From NCBI RefSeq assembly GCF_001421485.1, contig NZ_LMKK01000001.1:873717-937716 (forward strand): a DNA stretch of 64,000 nt. The letters run 5' to 3'. Within the stretch, counting starts at the first letter, position 1; every line of letters begins with the position of its first letter. The DNA is from Agreia sp. Leaf210. GTDB taxonomy: Bacteria; Actinomycetota; Actinomycetes; Actinomycetales; Microbacteriaceae. Below the pieces are notes generated by a model. That model made no database searches and was not told the DNA's origin. It worked only from the letters and a program-made list of their open reading frames with translations. Made by a program: the position numbers and the translations under genes. This document shows positions 17,485-25,548 of the stretch, piece by piece.

Positions 17485-18006
17485 CTAGAAGTACGGCTGC
17501 GGGCAGCTCTTCTCAGCCGTGTGCAGCTCGCGATGGGGCACGTCTTCGAACGGCGTCCAGTACGCGCCGCTCCCGTCGTACGCCTCGAAGCCCGGAGGCT
17601 GCCGCATCTCGTAGCCCAGATCGATGAGGCAGTCGCGCGACTCGAGAACCGTCTTATAGATGCCCATGCGCTCGTCGCGCGTGTAGTCGCCGTAGGCGAA
17701 CTGGTCACCCTCAGCGCTGCACGCATCGGAATCAGCGGCGAAGGAATCTCCGGCGTCCCCCATGAGCATCATCGTCGTCGAGGCGCTACCCTCCTCGAGA
17801 TCGACCTCCATCGGCCAGCCCTTCGCCCCCATGCAGTTCGCGAAGTCGGCGACGAGCTGAGCCTGCGAGATGTGCGGCGTGGGCGGCGTCGCCCGCGAGA
17901 TCTCGTCTCCCGCCATGGCGAACCCCACAACGGCTACGCCTCCGAGAAGACAGACGACCGCGACGGATGCCCATCTCAGAGCGTTGCCCGCAGCGCGTTT
18001 CGTCAT
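17485..18006 (-). CDS. Hypothetical secreted or membrane-anchored protein
   Basis: About 173 residues from ATG 18006; a GTG codon directly before it and a TTG at 18045 are alternatives. An N-terminal hydrophobic segment (ALRWASVAVVCLLGGVAVVGFAM written here in part) is followed by an acidic extracellular domain with five Cys, including NCMGAKG, DACSAEG, RDCLIDLG and KSCPQ. The Cys spacing suggests disulfides outside the membrane. No family recognised. Confidence 0.6.
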   Translation of the reverse strand: MTKRAAGNALRWASVAVVCLLGGVAVVGFAMAGDEISRATPPTPHISQAQLVADFANCMGAKGWPMEVDLEEGSASTTMMLMGDAGDSFAADSDACSAEGDQFAYGDYTRDERMGIYKTVLESRDCLIDLGYEMRQPPGFEAYDGSGAYWTPFEDVPHRELHTAEKSCPQPYF

Positions 18007-18102
18007 CACCCGATGCTCTCGGATCGCTCGGTCGACCGCAATCAAACGAGGAGCAATTCGACGCTGCGGACGAGACCCGGCGTCTCAACCGAGCGCGATG
18101 GA

Positions 18103-18261
18103 TCAGGCGCCCGCGGTCACCAGAACGACGCCAAGCACGAGAGCCAACGCCGCCACCCCGCCGCTCGCCGTCGCGGAGATGGCCAGGGAGTTGAGGCGAC
18201 CCGACTCTTTCAGCTCCGAGAGCACTACGTCGTTGTCGAAGGCCGTGTGTGCTGCGCGCAT
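18103..18261 (-). CDS. Small single-pass membrane protein (52 aa)
   Basis: The frame is open further upstream, but ATG at 18261 has GAGAGAGG at good spacing, so a 52-residue product is favoured. The protein has a polar N-terminus (MRAAHTAFDNDVVLSEL) and one C-terminal hydrophobic helix (GGVAALALVLGVVLVTAGA). It is 97 nt from the protein above on the same strand. Function unknown. Confidence 0.45.
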   Translation of the reverse strand: MRAAHTAFDNDVVLSELKESGRLNSLAISATASGGVAALALVLGVVLVTAGA

Positions 18262-18367
18262 GTGCTCTTGCCTCTCTCCAGTCGCCGATAGTGGCGATGA
18301 TTCGAGGCTAGAGAGAAGGAGACGGGGCGAAGTTCGGTCTTGACAGCTCGAGTAAGCACGAGGCAGC

Positions 18368-18397
18368 GCCCCGCCCGGTGATGCTACCGGGCGGGGC
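18368..18397 (-). terminator. Hairpin 3' of the large phosphoesterase gene
   Basis: Perfect 12-bp inverted repeat (GCCCCGCCCGGT / ACCGGGCGGGGC) with a six-nt loop, 64 nt beyond the stop of the large minus-strand gene. No U tract follows, so this would be an actinobacterial tail-less terminator. Confidence 0.5.
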
Positions 18398-18404
18398 ACT
18401 GTGG

Positions 18405-18470
18405 TGTGGGTCTCGATACGGCCGCGGGCGGTCTACTCGACCAGCGCAGAACCAGGCGGCCTACTCGACC
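18405..18470. repeat. REP-like GGTCTCGATACG...CTCGACCAGCG element
   Basis: GGTCTCGATACG (from about 18409) is followed by CTACTCGACCAGCG (18433) and a near copy CTACTCGACCGGCG (18461). The second copy supplies the stop codon and last residues of the large phosphoesterase. I recall GGTCTCGATACG/CTCGACCAGCG elements as common in intergenic DNA of Microbacteriaceae; this is not verified here. Confidence 0.45.
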
Positions 18471-21400
18471 GGCGAGGACGGGCGCGCCGTTCGGCGTCGC
18501 CAGGCCACCCGCGCGCCGGCCAGGCCGGCCAGCAGCAGAGCCAGCGCCATCCACAGGCCGACCCGCGGGTCTGCACCCGTCGCGGCCAGCGTCTCAGGCG
18601 AAGACGAACCCGAACCAGAACCAGCCGGCGCGGCCGCGCCCGGCTGCCCACCGGCATCCGGAGCACCGGGCTGAGTCGGGTCACTCGGATCACTCGGCGT
18701 GCCGGGGTCGGTCGGCTCCGTCGGAACCTCGGCCGCCACAACCCGGAACGTGCTCACACCCGACGTGAACTGCGCTCCGAACGGATCGCTGACCTTCACG
18801 TACCAGCCCACCTCGCCGAGCGGCGCGGTCGGCCAGGCCATGGTGGCCTCGGTTCCGCTGGCGACGCCCGTGACCGAGCCGATCGTCTGCGTGGTCTGCA
18901 CCTCGGCCGTGAACGCGTTGGTGCGCAGCGTCTTGGTCTTCGGCTGGATGCCCAAGGTCGCGTAGGGCACCACGAACTCCTGGTGCTCCTGCTCGAGAGA
19001 CGGGTCTTCGGAGTCGTAGTCGTCGAGCGACGGCGAGTAGGTGCGCACCGTCATCTTCTGACCCACGTTGTCGAACTGCATCAGGCGCAGGTAGCCGAGG
19101 CCGCCCTCTGCCAGGCCCTGGTAGTCGAACAGCATCTGAGTGACCGTGCGGTCCGGCACACCATCTGCATTGTCGTCGAACTGGTCGTAGCGCGTGAAGG
19201 CGTCGTGATAGTGACCAGACATCACCATCATGACGTTCGGGTTCGTGGCGATGACCTCGTCGTAGATGCGCTGCGGCACCGGACCGAGTCCACCCGTGGT
19301 GAGCATGTACTCGTGCAGATTGATGATCGCCTTGCGCTCGGGGTATTGCGCGAGCGTCGCGTTCATCCACGCGATCTCGGCGTCGCCCGGAGCCCAGCCC
19401 ATGTAGAGCTGAATGAAGTCGATGCCGCCCGCGCTGATCAGGTCATAGTGACCGCGGTTGTCGAGGTGACTGCCGCCGTACCAGGGGTTCGACTCGAACC
19501 GCTGCTGCCCGAACCACTGGCTGTACTGCGTGTAGTCGTTCGTCATCTGGTTCACATCGTGGTTGCCCGCCAGCACGCCGTAGGGCAGACCCGCGGCATC
19601 CAACTTGTCGTACGCCGCGTCGGCCCGCACCCACTGGTCGTTGATCAGGCTGTTGTCGACGATGTCACCGGTGTGCGTCACGTACTGCAGGTTGAGGTTG
19701 TCGCGCTGCGTCAAAAAGAAGTTGTGGATCGCCTCCTGGTGCTTGTAGTTGTTCGGGTCGGCGTTGTAGTACTGCGTGTCCGATTCCCACCCGAGGGTGA
19801 AGTCGTAGTCGCTGCGCGGGGTGTCGGATGCGTTCAGCGGGGTGATCGGGGTGTCTCGCGTCGAGCGCGGTGCACCCGAGAAGCCCTCCGAGTGCTGCAC
19901 CAGCACCTGCATCGCTCCGTTCGCGGTGTGGTCCGCGGCGGTGACGGTGGCGATGAGTCCGAACTCCACGTCGTCGGAGTCGACGGTCACGTGCCGGTCG
20001 ATCTCCTCCCACACGCCGGTCGTCACGTTGCGCACGTACATGAGCACCTTGGCACCCGTGTTCGCCGAGCCTGTCCAGGTGAGCTTCGTCTGGTAGTCGG
20101 CTCCGGCGTCGGCCGGAATCGCCACGTCGAAGACCTGGTACGGCAGCGCCGTGTCAGAACTGATCTCGGTGTCAAGACCGTCCACTCCGCCCAGCGCCGA
20201 CACCTCGTCTGCGCTGAGCGCACGGGCGGCGGCCGGATCGGCATCGACCTCGGTCGACACCTCGGTGGTGCCCACGCGGCTCGAGACTCCGCCGTTCGCG
20301 GCGTCGAGCTCGTAGCCTCGCGAGAACTCCACGGCGAGCGTGTCACCGCTCGGGTCGTCGACGCGGGCCTTCAGCTCGGCCTTGCCCTCGAGCACCTCGG
20401 CGCCCTCTTCGGGCAGAACGGTGATGCCCGACGGCTGCTCCACCGGTGTCGTGAAGACCACAGACGTGTCGGTCACGTTGCCGACGTTGTCGGTGCCCTT
20501 CAGCGCGAGGGTGTGCCGGCCTCCGGCCAGATCGACGCTGGATGCTCGATACGGCAGCTTCACGGCCTGGCCATCGAGGGTCGCGACGAACGCGCTCACG
20601 CCCGATCCGGCATCCGTGGCCTCGCCGGTCATCACGAACTCGCCGCGATACTCGCTCTCGGCGACCATGTTGGTGGTGACCGCGGGGGCGGTGTTGTCGA
20701 CGTTGACCGTGCGCTCGACGCGCTGGTCGCCGGCGGATGCGCCGATCACGTGTGCGCCGTCGGCGACCGTGGTCGTGTCCCACTGGTGCGCCACCGAACC
20801 GAACGCGTCGTCGGGAATCGTGAACACCGCGTCGTAGAAGTCGAGCTTGCCGGCGGAGTCGCCCATCTGCAGAACGCGCGCGGGGTCGTCGTAGCCGGCG
20901 GGGCGCAGTGCCCGCCCATCCGGAAGCACGAGCCTGAGGTTCTGGATCGTGAAGTCGTCGTTGTTCTCGACGCTGAGCTCGGGAGCCGCCTTCGTGCCGG
21001 CCCACACGCTGAGCGTGAGCGGCTGGCCCGCGGTGACGTAGCTCAGCGGTACGGCGGTCGTGATCGTCTCGGTTCCCTCGAAGATGCCCTCGTCGAAGAT
21101 GGTGAGAATGTCGGTACCGATGAGCACGCCGTTGCGGAAGAAGGTGTTCACTCCCCCGGCCTCGAAGGCGAAGTAGGGCTCGCGCTCGAGCGACCGGGTG
21201 GTGTCGGCGACGGCCGCTCCATCGATGTCGAGGGATGCGCCGGGCGGGGTGCTCGCAGACGCCGCGACGCGGGTCGTCTTGTTGAGCCACTGGCCCTCGG
21301 TCACGTTGAGGCGCACCGGGTCGGTGTTGCCCTGCGTCACCGTGATGCGGCGGGTCTCGGTGGTGACGGTGTTGGTTCCGTCGCGCACCTCGACCGAGTA

Positions 21401-23059
21401 CTCGAGCCACGCCTTGCCGTAGAGGTCGACGCCGGGGATCTCGTACGCGTAGCGCGAGAGCGGGTCATTGGGATCGGTGTCGGCCGGGTCGACGCGCTGG
21501 CCGAGCAGGTCGACGACCATCGGCGTCTGATCGACATCGTTGCTCACCGTGAGGCGCACGGTGCGCACCTGGCGGTCGTCGGTGATGGTGAAGTCGATCG
21601 GAAAATCGACCGCCGGGTCGACGGTGTCGCCCGTGTTGTCGACGACCACGGACGCCTGCGCATCCACCGGAACCACTACGAGGCCGGCCGGAACCTGGTC
21701 TGCGGTGACCGAGCCGGGAGTGGCCGGCGCCTTGCGCAGCAGGGTCTGCTTGGTGATGTCGGCGGCGTCGAAGCCGTACTGGATGCCCTGCTCGGCATCG
21801 ACGTCATCGACCGTGGAGACCATGTTGTAGTACGCGCGGTTGAGGGCGAAGCCGGTGTTCGTCACGATCTGCATGCCGCGGGCCGAGCCGTTGGCCATGC
21901 CAGCCGAGACCACGTCGACGAGCTGGTTCTGCGTGAGCGTCGTGTTGAAGTGCGCGTTGAAGTCGGCGAGGCCGAGCGCGCTGTTCGACGGGTTCTTCAC
22001 CCAGAGCACGAGCTTGCCGCCCGACGGAATGACGACGTCGCGGGGCGTGCTCGGCCACAGGGCGGTCGACGAGTTGGTCTGGTCGGTGACCGGGTAGAGG
22101 TAGCGCAGGCTGTAGTCAGACCAGTCGATCGGGCTATCGCTCGAGTTGTAGACCTCGATGAACTCGTAGCCATCGGCGCTGCCCACGTTGGTGGAGTCGG
22201 GCAGCAGCTCGGTGATCTGCAGCGGCGAGGCAACGAGTGCGGGGTCGGGGGCCGGTGCCGGGTCGGCAGGGGTGGTGGGTTCGGTGGTGGGGGCCGTCGT
22301 CGGTTGCGTGGTGGGTTCGGTCGTCGGCTCCGTGGTGGGTGCCGGGGATGTCGTGGGCTCGGGCGACGTCGTGGGTGTCGGTTCCGGGTCGGTCGGCGCG
22401 GGCGGCAGCAGCACGGCGGGGTCGACGACTCCGGGGCTCGGAACGGCGGTCGACGCGGCGAGCGTCATGCTGCGCTGCGTGGAGTCGGCGGGGCGCGAGA
22501 ACTGGGCGACGCGGTCGACGGCGACCGAGCCGGCCGGGTAGAACGACCACGAGATCGCCGTGCCGTCGGCGCCGACAACGCGGATTCCGCGGCCGCCAGC
22601 GTTGGCCATACCGGCCTGGCCGGTGACGGGAACGACGGCGTAGGCATCCGGCGTCGTGCCCGTGACGCCCGCCCAGTAGGCGCGGAAGTCTGCCGTCGTG
22701 TACTTCGTCGTGTCGACGGAGCCCGAGGTGTAGTTGAGCCACAGCACGACAGGGGTGCCGGCGGGCAGCATCGTACCGGCGGGAGCGGTGAACGGAACGT
22801 CTCTGGTGCGGTCGTCGGAATCGACGTAGGTGTAGGCGAGCGACAGTCCGCCTGCGCCGACCGTGATGTCGCTCGCCGAGGTGTTCACGACCTCGACGTA
22901 CTCGAACGAGTCGACACCGGTGTTGTCAGGCGCGATCTCGGTGACGATCACCTCTGCCGCCGGCGGAGCCGCGAAGGCGGGAACCGCACTCGATCCGATG
23001 AGGGCCGCGGCGAGAGCCGAGGCGAAGATGGGCAGAGCGAACAAGCGTGAGCGAAGCAA
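18461..23059 (-). CDS. Giant cell-wall-anchored phosphoesterase with two lamin-tail domains
   Basis: 1532-residue surface protein. Order: signal peptide (1-30), lamin-tail domain about 36-150, Pro/Thr stalk of PTTEP repeats about 220-270, second lamin-tail domain about 276-410, beta-sandwich repeats, a calcineurin-like phosphoesterase domain about 1085-1300, then LAATG at the C-terminus with a hydrophobic helix and Arg tail. Metal-site motifs are SDTQYY, THTGDIVDN, GNHD, NLHEY and GHYHD. LAxTG is the class E sortase signal. TTG start at 23059 with CTGGGG upstream. Substrate unknown; extracellular phosphate scavenging is one possibility. Confidence 0.85.
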   Translation of the reverse strand: MLRSRLFALPIFASALAAALIGSSAVPAFAAPPAAEVIVTEIAPDNTGVDSFEYVEVVNTSASDITVGAGGLSLAYTYVDSDDRTRDVPFTAPAGTMLPAGTPVVLWLNYTSGSVDTTKYTTADFRAYWAGVTGTTPDAYAVVPVTGQAGMANAGGRGIRVVGADGTAISWSFYPAGSVAVDRVAQFSRPADSTQRSMTLAASTAVPSPGVVDPAVLLPPAPTDPEPTPTTSPEPTTSPAPTTEPTTEPTTQPTTAPTTEPTTPADPAPAPDPALVASPLQITELLPDSTNVGSADGYEFIEVYNSSDSPIDWSDYSLRYLYPVTDQTNSSTALWPSTPRDVVIPSGGKLVLWVKNPSNSALGLADFNAHFNTTLTQNQLVDVVSAGMANGSARGMQIVTNTGFALNRAYYNMVSTVDDVDAEQGIQYGFDAADITKQTLLRKAPATPGSVTADQVPAGLVVVPVDAQASVVVDNTGDTVDPAVDFPIDFTITDDRQVRTVRLTVSNDVDQTPMVVDLLGQRVDPADTDPNDPLSRYAYEIPGVDLYGKAWLEYSVEVRDGTNTVTTETRRITVTQGNTDPVRLNVTEGQWLNKTTRVAASASTPPGASLDIDGAAVADTTRSLEREPYFAFEAGGVNTFFRNGVLIGTDILTIFDEGIFEGTETITTAVPLSYVTAGQPLTLSVWAGTKAAPELSVENNDDFTIQNLRLVLPDGRALRPAGYDDPARVLQMGDSAGKLDFYDAVFTIPDDAFGSVAHQWDTTTVADGAHVIGASAGDQRVERTVNVDNTAPAVTTNMVAESEYRGEFVMTGEATDAGSGVSAFVATLDGQAVKLPYRASSVDLAGGRHTLALKGTDNVGNVTDTSVVFTTPVEQPSGITVLPEEGAEVLEGKAELKARVDDPSGDTLAVEFSRGYELDAANGGVSSRVGTTEVSTEVDADPAAARALSADEVSALGGVDGLDTEISSDTALPYQVFDVAIPADAGADYQTKLTWTGSANTGAKVLMYVRNVTTGVWEEIDRHVTVDSDDVEFGLIATVTAADHTANGAMQVLVQHSEGFSGAPRSTRDTPITPLNASDTPRSDYDFTLGWESDTQYYNADPNNYKHQEAIHNFFLTQRDNLNLQYVTHTGDIVDNSLINDQWVRADAAYDKLDAAGLPYGVLAGNHDVNQMTNDYTQYSQWFGQQRFESNPWYGGSHLDNRGHYDLISAGGIDFIQLYMGWAPGDAEIAWMNATLAQYPERKAIINLHEYMLTTGGLGPVPQRIYDEVIATNPNVMMVMSGHYHDAFTRYDQFDDNADGVPDRTVTQMLFDYQGLAEGGLGYLRLMQFDNVGQKMTVRTYSPSLDDYDSEDPSLEQEHQEFVVPYATLGIQPKTKTLRTNAFTAEVQTTQTIGSVTGVASGTEATMAWPTAPLGEVGWYVKVSDPFGAQFTSGVSTFRVVAAEVPTEPTDPGTPSDPSDPTQPGAPDAGGQPGAAAPAGSGSGSSSPETLAATGADPRVGLWMALALLLAGLAGARVAWRRRTARPSSPVE

Positions 23060-23204
23060 CGTGGAAACCCCAGAGATGAACGAACAAAACTCCTCGAATC
23101 TATGATTTCAAGGTCGTTTCTCAGGGAACTTTAAGGGAGACAATCCGTGAACGGCCGGTGTCCTACAGGGTCAGAGGTCTCTATCTGGCCGGAGTTGCGG
23201 GCAG

Positions 23205-23474
23205 TTATCGCTTCGAGCGGCGCTCGCCCAGCGTCAGGCCTGCCCAGAACGCGGCGGCCATCAGGCCGAGCACCACGACCGCGATCGCGTAGATCGTCGG
23301 AGCCGCGATGAGATGCGAGCTGTTGGGGTCGAACACCTCACCCGAGAGCGGGGCGCGGGCGACCCAGGCGAAAGAGATGGGTTGCGCGGCAAAGTACACC
23401 GCAGCCACCGACCCGACCAACACGGCGACGATGGCGGCGACCAACAGCAGGCGTTTCACGGAGGCGAACTTCAT
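23205..23474 (-). CDS. Small membrane protein, two helices
   Basis: 89 residues with hydrophobic helices at about 8-30 and 57-80 and a basic tail (GERRSKR). The loop between them is likely extracytoplasmic. No family recognised. It lies 20 nt downstream of the tail-anchored protein gene on the same strand, so the two may be co-transcribed. Confidence 0.6.
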   Translation of the reverse strand: MKFASVKRLLLVAAIVAVLVGSVAAVYFAAQPISFAWVARAPLSGEVFDPNSSHLIAAPTIYAIAVVVLGLMAAAFWAGLTLGERRSKR

Positions 23475-23494
23475 GCCTCTACCGTACGGATTGC

Positions 23495-23947
23495 TCAGCG
23501 TGAGAGCGCGACGAATACCAGGGTGAGGCTGATGCCGGCAACGACGACGAGGCCGCCGAGCTTGAGTACATCGGGAGACGGCATTGTGAGCGAGCGCCGC
23601 GCTGCGCGGGCCTTCTTCGCGAAGGAGGACTGAGCGGGTGACTTCGCGACGGGCGACGCCGCGCGGGGCTCGGTAGTCGCCTTGGCTGCGGAGCGTGTTG
23701 CCGGCGCGGCGTTCTCGGCGGCAGCATCCGGAGCCCGGCGACTCGGCGTCGGCTCGGCACGCTTGGCCGGAGCCTCGGCGGGCAGAAGCGCGGGAGCCGC
23801 GACCTTCGGGGTCTCGTCGACTGGGGCCGCACCGCCCTCGACGTCGTTTTCTTCCTCGCCGAACTCGGCGAGCAGAGCGTCGAAGGTGAACTCGCGTTCA
23901 GCAACAGTCATGTTGGCGTGATCGCGGGCGGGCACAGGGGCAGTCAT
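23495..23947 (-). CDS. Ala/Pro-rich tail-anchored membrane protein
   Basis: 150 residues: an acidic N-terminal segment (FTFDALLAEFGEEENDVEGG), a long low-complexity Ala/Pro/Arg stretch, and one C-terminal helix (LKLGGLVVVAGISLTLVFVA). The cytosolic part is probably disordered. ATG at 23947 is used; an in-frame ATG at 23911 is possible and neither has a good ribosome site. A hairpin and promoter lie just upstream (see 23965-24025), so the leader may be regulatory. Function unknown. Confidence 0.55.
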   Translation of the reverse strand: MTAPVPARDHANMTVAEREFTFDALLAEFGEEENDVEGGAAPVDETPKVAAPALLPAEAPAKRAEPTPSRRAPDAAAENAAPATRSAAKATTEPRAASPVAKSPAQSSFAKKARAARRSLTMPSPDVLKLGGLVVVAGISLTLVFVALSR

Positions 23948-23964
23948 GGCATCCGAGCTGTGAG

Positions 23965-24025
23965 AAAAGAAGTGAAAAGTAGAAGGCGCCCATTCAGCGT
24001 AGGGGGTGAACCAACGCCTTCTACT
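23965..24025 (-). ncRNA. Candidate small RNA or attenuator leader with C-rich loop
   Basis: Perfect 12-bp stem (plus 23977-23988 with 24015-24026) and a 26-nt loop; on the minus strand the loop reads GGUUCACCCCC and the stem is followed by a U-rich run. A promoter with 17-bp spacing ends just before the stem. It could be a stand-alone RNA or the leader of the tail-anchored protein gene 18 nt away. The loop motif recurs at 26.19 kb. Actinobacterial 6C RNAs have C-rich loops but normally two hairpins. Confidence 0.45.
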
Positions 24026-24031
24026 TCTCCA

Positions 24032-24060
24032 AACATAAGGATTTCTCAGCTCTTTGTAAA
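24032..24060 (-). promoter_or_regulatory. Sigma70-type promoter for the hairpin transcript
   Basis: On the minus strand TTTACA (24055-24060) and TATGTT (24032-24037) are separated by exactly 17 nt. Transcription would start at about 24025, at the foot of the hairpin. Confidence 0.55.
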
Positions 24061-24093
24061 GTCGAGCTGAATTCGATCGGAATCAGGCGTGAA

Positions 24094-24549
24094 TTACGCC
24101 TGCACCTCGCCGCGCCATGCGCCGTCGGGGTGCTGCTCCGACTCGATGTACTCCTTGAAGTTCTTCAGGTCTTTCTTCACTGCGTGGCCGCCGACGCCCA
24201 CTGCGGAACCGAGCTTCTCGAGCAGGCCCTTGGGCTCCCAGTCGAGCTGAACAGTCACACGGGTCTCGGTGTCGGCGAGCTTGTGGAACGTCACGACGCC
24301 GGCGTGGTCGACCTCGCCGCCGGTGCTGTTCCAGGCGACGCGCTCGTCGGGGTGCTGCTCGGTGATGTTCGCCTCGAAGGTGCGCTCGACTCCGCCGACG
24401 CTCACCTTCCACTCGGTGAGGGTGTCAGTCACCTGCTGGATGGACTCGACCTCGTCGAGAAACTTCGGGAACTCCTCGAACTGCGTCCACTGGTTGTAGG
24501 CGACGGAGACGGGAACAGAAACGTCGACGGTCTCGATGATCTGGGGCAT
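24094..24549 (-). CDS. SRPBCC-family protein (cyclase/dehydrase type)
   Basis: 151-residue helix-grip protein: IETVDVSVPVSVAYNQWTQF at the N-terminus, then EEFPKFLDEVESIQQ, and a C-terminal helix FKEYIESE. Related START-like proteins bind hydrophobic ligands or serve as coenzyme Q chaperones or cyclases; no catalytic residues can be assigned. Good AAGGAG site before ATG 24549. The gene is monocistronic and ends before the hairpin unit. Confidence 0.82.
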   Translation of the reverse strand: MPQIIETVDVSVPVSVAYNQWTQFEEFPKFLDEVESIQQVTDTLTEWKVSVGGVERTFEANITEQHPDERVAWNSTGGEVDHAGVVTFHKLADTETRVTVQLDWEPKGLLEKLGSAVGVGGHAVKKDLKNFKEYIESEQHPDGAWRGEVQA

Positions 24550-24684
24550 AAGAGTAACTCCTTGAATTGCGTTATCAGCTTGTCCGTACGTTCACGACGT
24601 TACGTCGCCCGGCCTATCGGCAGACACCCCCTTGACGCGCGGCTCATGCAGCACACGACATGCAGCGCGGCCTACGCTGGCCCC

Positions 24685-25539
24685 ATGACTGACGCCCCGA
24701 TCTTCGGCCCGGCCCACGCACCCGACCTGCATGTGATGACCTACAACATCCGGCGTCGTATGCGGCAGAACGCGCCCGGCAGCCCCGATCTGTGGTCGAG
24801 GCGCCAGCCCCTGCTGCGTCAGCTCATCTCCCGCGAGCGCCCCACCGTGCTCGCCACCCAGGAGGCCCTGCCCGACCAGGCCCTCTTCATCTCGGCGGTG
24901 CTTGGCCCGCACTATCGCCGCATCGGCTACGGCCGCAACGCCGACGGTACGGGCGAGGGATGCCCGCTCTTCTTCGACTCACGTCGGCTGCATCTCGAGA
25001 GCTGGCAGCAGATCGCCCTGTCAGAGACACCGGATGTCGCGGGGTCGCGCTCCTGGGGCAACCTCATTCCGCGCGTGGCCGTGGTCGCCCGCTTCATCGA
25101 CGTGAAGACGAACGAACCCCTTCGCGTGGTGAGCACGCACTTCGACCACATCTCCAGGCGCGCTCGACTGCGCTCGGCACAACAGCTCGCCGCCCTCGCC
25201 GCATCGAGCGACGAGCCGATCATCGTGATGGGCGACATGAACACCGATGTCGGTACGGTTCCGTTCGACGCGATCGCCGGCGTCGACGGCCCCCTCGTGG
25301 ATGCCTGGACCGCGGCGGGCGTTCGGCTCACCGCCCCGTGGGGAACGTTCTCGAACTACCGCTCTCCCAAGACCGGCACCAAGCGCATCGACTGGATCCT
25401 CGTGAGCCCCGAGCTGCAGGTGCGCGAGGCGGCCATCAATACCTCGCGTTTCGACGGCGCAGCCGCATCCGATCACGAGCCCGTGCAGGTGCTGCTGCGG
25501 CCGCGCAAGTCCCCCGCGGGTGACGCCGCCGCTGGGTAG
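24685..25539 (+). CDS. Endonuclease/exonuclease/phosphatase-family hydrolase
   Basis: 284-residue Mg-dependent phosphoesterase fold. Motifs: MTYNIRRR (Asn ligand), LATQEALPDQ (Glu ligand), STHFDHIS, VMGDMNTDVG (catalytic Asp/Asn) and ASDHEPVQV (catalytic His). No signal peptide. The long open frame upstream is antisense to the SRPBCC gene; ATG 24685 is chosen because TACGCT sits six nt before it, giving a leaderless transcript. Substrate (phospholipid, nucleic acid or sugar phosphate) not determinable. Confidence 0.87.
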   Translation: MTDAPIFGPAHAPDLHVMTYNIRRRMRQNAPGSPDLWSRRQPLLRQLISRERPTVLATQEALPDQALFISAVLGPHYRRIGYGRNADGTGEGCPLFFDSRRLHLESWQQIALSETPDVAGSRSWGNLIPRVAVVARFIDVKTNEPLRVVSTHFDHISRRARLRSAQQLAALAASSDEPIIVMGDMNTDVGTVPFDAIAGVDGPLVDAWTAAGVRLTAPWGTFSNYRSPKTGTKRIDWILVSPELQVREAAINTSRFDGAAASDHEPVQVLLRPRKSPAGDAAAG

Positions 25540-25548
25540 TCTTCGAAG

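Noticed and set aside
22240-22400. Microsatellite-like GGT/GTC-rich repeats
   Set aside because: They encode the in-frame Pro/Thr stalk of the surface phosphoesterase.
18401-23050. 1549-codon plus-strand ORF opposite the giant phosphoesterase
   Set aside because: Arg/His/Val-rich sequence without domains; arises from GC-biased third positions of the real minus-strand gene, which has clear motifs and a sorting signal.
24130-24684. N-terminal 185-codon extension of the phosphoesterase frame
   Set aside because: Antisense to the SRPBCC gene; the family sequence and a TANNNT promoter place the start at 24685.
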